NCBI RefSeq assembly: GCF_000328525.1
Contig: NC_019964.1
Location: 248,001-312,000 of the forward strand
Length of the DNA stretch: 64,000 nucleotides
Direction: 5' to 3'
Source: Halovivax ruber XH-70
GTDB taxonomy: Archaea; Halobacteriota; Halobacteria; Halobacteriales; Natrialbaceae
Shown here: piece after piece, positions 1-5,731 of the stretch
How positions within the stretch are numbered: position 1 is the stretch's first letter
Layout of the letters: every line of letters starts with the position of its first letter
Translations under genes and position numbers: made by a program
The notes under the pieces: model-generated
Told to the model about the DNA's origin: nothing
The model's input: only the letters and a program-made list of their open reading frames with translations
Databases searched by the model: none

Positions 1-2
1 GC

Positions 3-488
3 GGCGGCGCCTACGTCAGCGTCCCGTCCTGGAAACGCTCGATCCCACAGCGTTACCGCCTCGAAGCCGGCCGCTGTGGCGAGTGCGGTGCCGTCGCCTT
101 CCCTCCATCGGGCGCCTGCCGCGACTGCGGCGCTCGCGCCGACTACGACCGATTCGAACTCCCGGGAACGGGCACCATCGAGGCCGTGACGACGATCTCG
201 CAGGGCGGCGCCCCGCCCGAGTTCGCCGCCCAGCAGGCCCGGTCGGGCGACTACGCGGCCGCGATCGTGGCGTTCGATGTGGACGGTGGCGATTCGTCGT
301 CCGGGCGTGACGTCGAGGACTCACACGGTTCTGGCGCCGACAAATCTGTCAGCGCGCCGGCGATGGGTACCGATGCCGAGCCGGACGCCTTTGGCGTTGG
401 CGACCGCGTCGAGGCGACGATCCGCCGGATCTACACGCAGGAGGGCGTCACCCGCTACGGATTCAAGGTCCGGCCCGTGGGGCGGTAG
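3..488 (+). CDS. DUF35-family zinc-ribbon/OB-fold protein (5' partial)
   Basis: The frame is open from the left edge of the window to a TAG at 486-488, so the N-terminus is missing. The visible part has a rubredoxin-like zinc ribbon (CGEC, then CRDC about 16 residues later) followed by an OB-fold-like segment (GTGTIEAVTT ... VGDRVEATIRRIY). This is the layout of DUF35 proteins, which accompany acetoacetyl-CoA thiolase and HMG-CoA synthase in archaea and channel acyl-CoA intermediates. The partner thiolase or synthase would be expected just upstream, outside the window. A low-complexity acidic insert (SSSGRDVEDSHGSGADKS) interrupts the OB fold. The zinc ribbon makes the family assignment fairly safe; the exact pathway is inferred from the family. 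Confidence 0.8.
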   Translation, partial: GGAYVSVPSWKRSIPQRYRLEAGRCGECGAVAFPPSGACRDCGARADYDRFELPGTGTIEAVTTISQGGAPPEFAAQQARSGDYAAAIVAFDVDGGDSSSGRDVEDSHGSGADKSVSAPAMGTDAEPDAFGVGDRVEATIRRIYTQEGVTRYGFKVRPVGR

Positions 489-582
489 GACGCGTCGCTG
501 GGAGGTGAAATCTGTCGCTGGCGGAGTGCGGGACTCCTTCCAAAACAGAAGTGGGATATTGATTCTCCGATTTGACTAGTAA

Positions 583-591
583 CTATATTAC
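583..591 (+). promoter_or_regulatory. TATA box of the structured leader, copy 1
   Basis: The AGTAACTATATTA block at 578-590 is repeated exactly upstream of the copy on the minus strand (33036-33048). Its TATA core is centred about 26 bases before base 614, the first base of the long inverted repeat of the leader. This is normal archaeal TATA-to-start spacing, so transcription should begin at the base of that stem. Confidence 0.6.
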
Positions 592-611
592 AATTCACGT
601 CAATTATCAGC

Positions 612-855
612 ACGGAAGCCACGACCTCCGTCGGGGGTAGAAATGCCCCGGGTGCACTAACACCCGAGACGTGGCTTCCATAACCCGCGGTAGGGCTAGG
701 TTGCCATGTTCCGAAAGACACCTTCGAGACAAAAAGGTCTCGCACGCCCGTTGCCTAGAGAGTCGTATCGCTATCCGTCGTTCAACTTCGTTTCTCGGGA
801 TGGGGGGGCCGAGTATCTTCGATCAACTCGAGCGGCAGAACTGCGAGGTGCTCGG
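612..855 (+). ncRNA. Candidate structured leader RNA, copy 1, upstream of zinc-finger gene
   Basis: This leader of about 240 nt has a counterpart at 32774-33014 on the minus strand, with high identity by eye. Stem P1 is GGAAGCCACG (614-623) pairing with CGTGGCTTCC (670-679). Inside it lie hairpin P2 (634-649, GGGGTA/TGCCCC with a GAAA loop) and hairpin P3 (650-665), which together make a three-way junction. A further perfect hairpin, CGAGAC/GTCTCG, lies at 725-742. CCGAG (809-813) can pair with CTCGG (851-855) just before the ATG at 856. In the other copy, P2 changes U-G to C-G with the GAAA loop kept. Reading frames through the leader differ between copies, so conservation is at RNA level. 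It may be a cis-acting leader or a separate small RNA. No known RNA family was recognised. Confidence 0.6.
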
Positions 856-865
856 ATGAAATCCG
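853..865 (+). promoter_or_regulatory. Start-codon hairpin CGGAT-GAA-ATCCG
   Basis: The start codon (856-858) lies in a perfect 5-bp stem with a three-base loop. The same sequence is present at all three zinc-finger copies. Bases 853-855 (CGG) can pair either downstream with CCG of 863-865, hiding the ATG, or upstream with CCG of 809-811, exposing it. The two pairings exclude each other, so a translational switch is possible. No Shine-Dalgarno sequence is visible. Confidence 0.4.
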
Positions 866-1110
866 TCGAGCGAACGAGCGATGGCGCTGGCGATGGGACT
901 CCCGACTGGGAGTGCTACCGGTGCGATCGGGACGTGGCACCACAGCGGCTCTTTCGGATCACCACTGAGCCGCCGGCGTCGCTCTCGCAGGACTACCAGA
1001 CTGCGGAGCGTTTCTGCTGTCTGGACTGTGCAGCTGGCATGAACCTTTCCGAGTTCTCCGAGCAACTGAAAGCCCGCGCTCGTCGGGGTGAGAACTCGGC
1101 GACGAAGTGA
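856..1110 (+). CDS. Small zinc-finger protein, copy 1
   Basis: An 84-residue acidic protein with CYRCD and, about 40 residues later, CCLDC, the typical four-cysteine arrangement of haloarchaeal CPxCG-type mini zinc fingers. Two paralogues lie in this window (8809-9066 and 32528-32773). All three begin MKSVERTSDG and share CYRCDRDV and NLSEF motifs. The ATG at 856 is chosen because the three copies align only from there; the upstream in-frame extension to 706 is not conserved in frame. The function is not known. Small zinc fingers of this sort are often thought to bind nucleic acid or act as protein adaptors. It sits beside the DUF4157 operon and has the structured leader described at 612-855. 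Confidence 0.75.
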   Translation: MKSVERTSDGAGDGTPDWECYRCDRDVAPQRLFRITTEPPASLSQDYQTAERFCCLDCAAGMNLSEFSEQLKARARRGENSATK

Positions 1111-1358
1111 CCACGGCCCGCGGCGTGCGCCGTCGCGCCACGCCCCGTGTCGTGTCCGCTGCCGTTTGGTGCCCCGCCCTCAGCGTCAGTGTCCAACTCG
1201 TGGGCGTCCATGGTGTGCTGGAGTGGCACCAGGCGCTGGCGTGAATCGTCGTCCGGAGTCTCGTGTTTCGGATCCGGATCGGTTTCCAGATCGACAGCTG
1301 AGGGCACTCGTCGTGATCGTCGCACCACTCCAGACGAAGAGCCGAACCTATCGCCCAG

Positions 1359-2315
1359 TTATCCGAGTACGACGGAGTGATCGCCGTCGCGCAGGTGTAG
1401 TTGCGGGTACAGCTCGTAGTGGTCGTACCGACGGGCGTAGATGAATTTTCCAAAGCCAATCACGCGGAACGCCTCCGGCGGGAGCAGGCCCATTCCCACG
1501 AAGCAATCGCGCACCTGACACCGGAGGTGGTGATCGAGGTACGCACGGAACTCGTCGAGCGGGCCGGGTTCGGCGGGCATCAGTTCGAGCGTGGCGTCGG
1601 GTTGGCGATCGAGCGGCCGGTCGGCTCGCTGTACTTCGTGCTGGCCCTGCGCGTTCGGATAGCCGACGTGGATGCCCGAGACCGCGGCGACGTCGAGCTC
1701 GAGATCGTCGGGATTGGCGAGGTCGACGACGTGGTCGCCGAAGGCCTCCCACTCCGCCAGATCCGAATCGGAGATATCGGAGGGATTGGTGACCCTTGTC
1801 CCGGCGTCGTAGTCGAGGTCGTGGGCCTCCGCCAGTGCGCGGGCCTGCGCTTCGAGGCCGCTGCCCGGAACGTCGATACCAAGCCAGACGTCGAGCTCGT
1901 AAACGACCGCGTCGGGTGCCCGGACGCCCGCGGGAAGCTCCACGGGTCGGTCGACGTCCTCGTGGTGACTGCGCACCTGCTGGCGGAGCGCGCCGAAGTA
2001 GCGCTCGAATTCGGCGTCGGAGAGGTCCTGGATGACGAGTCGAACCGCGTTCACGTACGCCGGGTTCTCGGTGTGCTCGACGGTGTCGTACCCGCGCTCG
2101 CAAAAGACGTGGTACTTCGCGAACCGACGGGCCTGATTGTTGTGTTCGTTTTCGGCTTCGGTTCGGTTGTCCGGGTCGTCGGCGTAGGCGTCGCAGTGAT
2201 GGGCGTAAATCTCACCGTCGGCCTTGTGGAGTTCAATATGGTGTTTCTCTCCGGTATTATCGATCACCGCAACTCCTATGTCTTTATCATCCTCACCCAG
2301 AAATTCCGCTTTCAT
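1359..2315 (-). CDS. DUF4157-partner protein A (unknown function)
   Basis: A 318-residue acidic protein, last gene of a four-gene minus-strand operon. It overlaps the end of the upstream DUF4157 gene by 23 bases, suggesting translational coupling. It is a paralogue of the product of 3261-4229. Shared features are an N-terminal block (GEDDKDIGVAVID, IELHKADGEIYAH, ANRT/DNRT), the segment ARRFAKYHVFCERGYDTV, a central LRQQ-RSHH region, and a C-terminal block with HLRCQVRDCFVGMGL(L/H)PPE. The start at 2315 is chosen to match the paralogue's start; an open frame continues upstream to 2360. No known domain is recognised and there is no signal peptide or membrane segment. One partner per DUF4157 gene suggests an immunity protein, chaperone or second cargo component. 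That is inference. Confidence 0.75.
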   Translation of the reverse strand: MKAEFLGEDDKDIGVAVIDNTGEKHHIELHKADGEIYAHHCDAYADDPDNRTEAENEHNNQARRFAKYHVFCERGYDTVEHTENPAYVNAVRLVIQDLSDAEFERYFGALRQQVRSHHEDVDRPVELPAGVRAPDAVVYELDVWLGIDVPGSGLEAQARALAEAHDLDYDAGTRVTNPSDISDSDLAEWEAFGDHVVDLANPDDLELDVAAVSGIHVGYPNAQGQHEVQRADRPLDRQPDATLELMPAEPGPLDEFRAYLDHHLRCQVRDCFVGMGLLPPEAFRVIGFGKFIYARRYDHYELYPQLHLRDGDHSVVLG

Positions 2316-3261
2316 TGTTGGCCCCAAATTTAGTTGCACCACCATGCGCATTCCCCTCATCCTTCAACTCCTCGTACATCCGTGAGATCTCCTCGTACAT
2401 CTGTTCGAGGCTCGCGGCCTTCTCGTCGACCAGGTTGTCCGATGCCCAGCCGATGCCCTGTTTCACGAAATCGCCGACGACGCCGGATGCAGCTGTTCCG
2501 ACGGCTGCTCCGGCTTCGGTCCCGAGACCGGGGAAGATCGACCCAACCGCTGCACCGACTGCAGCGCCCGTTCCCATACTCGCCAGCGAGCCGAGGAGTC
2601 CTTTCGTCGCCGTCTCTCCCCACTCGCCCTCGGACGGTGCACCTGGTTGCGCCTGGCTCAGGACTTCGAGCACCTGCTGCTGGTTCGCTTTGAGCTGTTC
2701 GACTTCCTTCGCCAGGACTTCCGGGTCGGCCGGCACGTCCGAGCCGAAGCGCTCGTCGGCCTCCTGACGAGCCTGGTCGATCTGCTCCCCTTCGGGCATC
2801 CGCTGGATGTGTACGTCAGTTCCCAGTCGGTTCACGATCAGCGCCTCCTCACCCGAGAGCGCTTCTTCAGCTGCCTGATCCGCCTCTCGCTCCAGTTGCG
2901 GATCCGGATCGATCTCCAGGTCCGCATCCGCTTGCGGCATCATCGAGATCGCCGCCCCGGTTTGCTGTTTGACGTGCGCGAGTAGGTGCTGGCCCTCTGG
3001 GCTCTCCGGATCGTACTCGCCCGCGTTGAACGCGATGTGATTCCCGACTGTGAACGCGCGGGCGTTGATCTCCTCACAGGCCTTCGCCGCCGTCGGCCCG
3101 GTGTGGATCTGCACGTCGCTGAACGAGTCACCCATTCGATCCTCCACCGCGCGCTGAATCGAGGTGTCGAGCAATTGGCCACTGGTACCGCGTGCGGCGA
3201 GGCCCGCCCATGAGCCTTCAACGAGCCTGGGTTCGCTTCCGCCGGGCGCACAGCAGCTCAT
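2293..3261 (-). CDS. DUF4157 (eCIS-type cargo) protein A, degenerate HExxH
   Basis: A 322-residue protein with a DUF4157 domain at about residues 30-110 (AVEDRMGDSF, DVQIHTGP, ARAFTVGNHIAF, PEGQHLLAH). DUF4157 domains are characteristic of proteins linked to extracellular contractile injection systems and normally contain an HExxH zinc-peptidase motif. Here LLAHVKQQTG replaces the paralogue's LLAHELAHVRQQTG. An in-frame 12-base loss, bounded by CAC repeats in the paralogue, removes ELAH and so the metal site. The N-terminal ~100 residues of the longer paralogue are also missing. A glycine-zipper hydrophobic stretch (about 220-262) could insert in membranes. The start ATG overlaps the preceding gene's TGA by one base (TGATG). 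It is probably a decayed or regulatory copy of 4235-5482. Confidence 0.85.
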   Translation of the reverse strand: MSCCAPGGSEPRLVEGSWAGLAARGTSGQLLDTSIQRAVEDRMGDSFSDVQIHTGPTAAKACEEINARAFTVGNHIAFNAGEYDPESPEGQHLLAHVKQQTGAAISMMPQADADLEIDPDPQLEREADQAAEEALSGEEALIVNRLGTDVHIQRMPEGEQIDQARQEADERFGSDVPADPEVLAKEVEQLKANQQQVLEVLSQAQPGAPSEGEWGETATKGLLGSLASMGTGAAVGAAVGSIFPGLGTEAGAAVGTAASGVVGDFVKQGIGWASDNLVDEKAASLEQMYEEISRMYEELKDEGNAHGGATKFGANNESGISG

Positions 3262-4229
3262 CAGTTCGACGCGAGTAACGCCCGATTGTCGGGATCAGTA
3301 AAATCGGGGTACATCTCGAGAGTTTTGTACTGTTCGGCGGCTTCGATCCGCCCCGGGCCGAGCACGCAGAACTCCTCCGGCGGGTGGAGCCCCATCCGAA
3401 CGAAACAATCCCGGATCTGGCACTTGAGATAGTGATCGACGTAGGCCTGGAACTCCTGAAGCGGCCCGGGATCGATCGGTGCGAGTTCGATCAGAGTGTC
3501 CGGGTCGCGGTCGAAGGGGTCCTGATTCGGTTCACCGATGTGTTCGACACCGTGGTCGTCGACGTACGCCGTGTACAGCGAGGAGACGCCGCCAATGTCG
3601 ATGGCGTCACTGATGTCGACATCTCGGTTCTGGGCCAGTGATTCGGCATGCTCAGAGAACGCCCGCCAGTCGGAACACTTCGAGTCATTGAACACTGCAA
3701 CCGGCTCCGAAGTCTCGTCGAGATCGATCTCGTGGACAGTTGCGAGCGTCTCGAACTCGTCCGCGAGGTCCGTCTCCAGCGGATCGAGGCCGAGATATAC
3801 GTGCTGGCGATAGAGCACTAAATCCGAACCGGCAGCGTCCGACGGAATCGGGATTGCCCGTGAGACGGAATCGTCGTGGTAACTCCGAAGTTGCTGGCGG
3901 AGATCACCGAACCGGTCATCAAACGCTGATTGCGAGAGTTCGGCGATTGCCTGTCGAACCGCGTCGATCCGTTCGGGGTGAACCTCTGGCGGGACCGTAT
4001 CGTAGCCGCGCTCGCAATAGACGTAGTACTGGGCGAATCGGCGCGCCTGTTCGTTTACCTCGTTTTCTTCCGGGGTACGGTTTGCTGCTTTGTCTGCGTA
4101 TTCATCGCAAACATGGGCGTATATGTCTCCATTTCCCTTGTGCAATTCAATCTGATGTTCGGCGCCCTTTTGATCGACTACCTTGACCCCAATATCGTCC
4201 TCATCTTCGCCGATTATTTCTGTCTCCAT
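3261..4229 (-). CDS. DUF4157-partner protein B (unknown function)
   Basis: A 322-residue acidic protein starting 5 bases after the stop of the DUF4157 gene upstream (4235-5482) and ending in a one-base TGATG overlap with the next. It is a full-length paralogue of the product of 1359-2315, with the same N-terminal GEDEDDIGVKVVD and IELHKGNGDIYAH blocks, QARRFAQYYVYCERGYDTV, and C-terminal YLKCQIRDCFVRMGLHPPE. Two conserved cysteines in the CQIRDC motif could bind metal or form a disulfide. No catalytic signature, signal peptide or transmembrane helix is visible. Co-duplication of a DUF4157 gene with this partner implies that the two products work together. Immunity, chaperone or adaptor roles are all possible. 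Confidence 0.75.
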   Translation of the reverse strand: METEIIGEDEDDIGVKVVDQKGAEHQIELHKGNGDIYAHVCDEYADKAANRTPEENEVNEQARRFAQYYVYCERGYDTVPPEVHPERIDAVRQAIAELSQSAFDDRFGDLRQQLRSYHDDSVSRAIPIPSDAAGSDLVLYRQHVYLGLDPLETDLADEFETLATVHEIDLDETSEPVAVFNDSKCSDWRAFSEHAESLAQNRDVDISDAIDIGGVSSLYTAYVDDHGVEHIGEPNQDPFDRDPDTLIELAPIDPGPLQEFQAYVDHYLKCQIRDCFVRMGLHPPEEFCVLGPGRIEAAEQYKTLEMYPDFTDPDNRALLASN

Positions 4230-4234
4230 ATCGA

Positions 4235-5482
4235 TTAGAATTTGGTATCGTCGTTATGGTCACTCCCACCGAAGCGCTGACGGACCTTTTCGTCGATCAG
4301 ATCCTCGATATAGGCGCCGAAGGCGCTGGACTTTTCGGCTAACGCCGTCGACCCGGCCTCGAAAACGGGGTCGTACGCCGCCTTCGAGACGTCACTCGCG
4401 ACGCCAGACGCGAGTTCCGTGACGAGTTGCTGGCCAGCGACCGCGCCGCCCGCCGTTCCCACACCAGGTGCGATCATCGTCCCGATAGCGGCCCCAGCGA
4501 GGCCACCAACCGCCCCGATAGCCCCCTTGCCGGCTGCCGCTCCGATAGTCTCGGTCTTGGTCCGATGCTGTGGTTCGAGCGTGGCCATAATCTCCCGCTG
4601 GTTCTCCACCAGTTTTCCGACCGTCTCGGACAGATCGCCGTCGTTCAACTCCTGAAAACGTGATTGCGCCTCGGAGTCACTGCCACCGAGGCCCAATTTC
4701 GAGCCAACCGACGACATCACCGACTTCACCGATCGCTGGACGTGGACCTCCGTCTTCGCCATGCGTTGGATCCCGAGCTCGCCGCCTTCCATCACGCGCT
4801 GGGCGGTCTCCTCGGCCTCGCGTTCGAGTTGTGGATCCGGGTCTACCTCCAACTCGACGTTCTGCTGGGGCATCATCGACAGCGCGCCGCCGGTCTGCTG
4901 TCTCACGTGAGCCAGTTCGTGCGCGAGCAGGTGCTGGCCCTCTGGGCTCTCCGGATCGTACTCACCCGAGTTGAACGCGATGTGATTCCCGACCGTAAAG
5001 GCCCGGGCGTTGATGTCCTCGCAAGCCTTCGCGGCTTGCGGTCCGGTGTGTATCTGCACGTCACCGAACGAGTCACCCATCCGATCCTCGACCGCGTGCT
5101 GGATCGAGGCGTCAAGTGACTGGCCCGACGAGGAGATGACCTCGCGGACGCTTTCGGGAACACCTGCATCGCCAGCCGAACCAGCCGCCTTGTGGGCGTC
5201 CTTGTTCCGACGGAAGGCAGCTAGATTCTGGCGATTGTTGTCGATTGGGATCTCGTCAGGTCGATTCTCGATCCGTCCGCGCACCTCCTTGGCGCGAGCC
5301 TTCGCTTCCGGCCACAGTTCCGTCGGCCCCGACGCTGGCTGTGCCGACCGCATCACGTTCGCGCCGGCGAGCATCGGCGACACCTGTTGGGCGTCCGCCG
5401 ACCGTCGCGATCGCGAGTCTCGCTTCGACGACTGATCGTCCTCGGACGACCGACGTGACCGCCGTCTGGCGTGCCTAGCCAT
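4235..5482 (-). CDS. DUF4157 (eCIS-type cargo) protein B with intact HELAH
   Basis: A 415-residue protein, first gene of the operon. Residues 1-110 are basic and low in complexity (RHARRRSRRSS start), perhaps a loading tail. The DUF4157 domain covers about 122-205, with HELAH at 188-192 followed by VRQQTGG, so the zinc-peptidase-like motif is intact. After a QREAEE-like helical region comes a glycine-zipper hydrophobic stretch at about 313-350, suggestive of membrane insertion, then a charged C-terminus. In eCIS loci such proteins are cargo or cargo-processing factors packed in the injection particle. The neighbouring AAA+ ATPase (5732-8656) supports this context. The toxic activity, if any, is unknown; a pore-forming tail is my inference. 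Confidence 0.85.
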   Translation of the reverse strand: MARHARRRSRRSSEDDQSSKRDSRSRRSADAQQVSPMLAGANVMRSAQPASGPTELWPEAKARAKEVRGRIENRPDEIPIDNNRQNLAAFRRNKDAHKAAGSAGDAGVPESVREVISSSGQSLDASIQHAVEDRMGDSFGDVQIHTGPQAAKACEDINARAFTVGNHIAFNSGEYDPESPEGQHLLAHELAHVRQQTGGALSMMPQQNVELEVDPDPQLEREAEETAQRVMEGGELGIQRMAKTEVHVQRSVKSVMSSVGSKLGLGGSDSEAQSRFQELNDGDLSETVGKLVENQREIMATLEPQHRTKTETIGAAAGKGAIGAVGGLAGAAIGTMIAPGVGTAGGAVAGQQLVTELASGVASDVSKAAYDPVFEAGSTALAEKSSAFGAYIEDLIDEKVRQRFGGSDHNDDTKF

Positions 5483-5688
5483 CGACAGTACCCTCCGGGG
5501 AACCGCAGATCACGGATACTCGGTGTCGCCACCCGTTCATTGGTCCTAATTTTATTTCAACCGATAATAATTCTTTTCATCAGTTGGGATCGGACTTGGG
5601 AGAGACCGATGGCAACTTTCCCGGGACCGTGAGCGAGGCTTCCCGGCGAAGGCGGCGACAAAACGGGAAATTCCCCCGTTCTATTCTG

Positions 5689-5705
5689 ATAATACAAGGT
5701 ATTAT
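5689..5705. promoter_or_regulatory. Inverted repeat overlapping the ATPase TATA element
   Basis: ATAATAC-AAG-GTATTAT is a perfect 7-bp inverted repeat. Its right arm forms the TATA-like element centred about 29 bases before the ATG at 5732, as expected for a leaderless transcript. A protein bound here would block TBP, so it is a candidate operator between the divergent cargo operon and the ATPase gene. A second inverted repeat, AACGGG/CCCGTT, lies just upstream at 5662-5680. Confidence 0.4.
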
Positions 5706-5731
5706 TCACACCCATCCATACTGTCACGTGT

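Noticed and set aside
706-855. In-frame N-terminal extension of zinc-finger copy 1
   Set aside because: The matching leader at the third copy has small indels that break this frame, while stems are kept. The block is RNA-level conserved, not coding.
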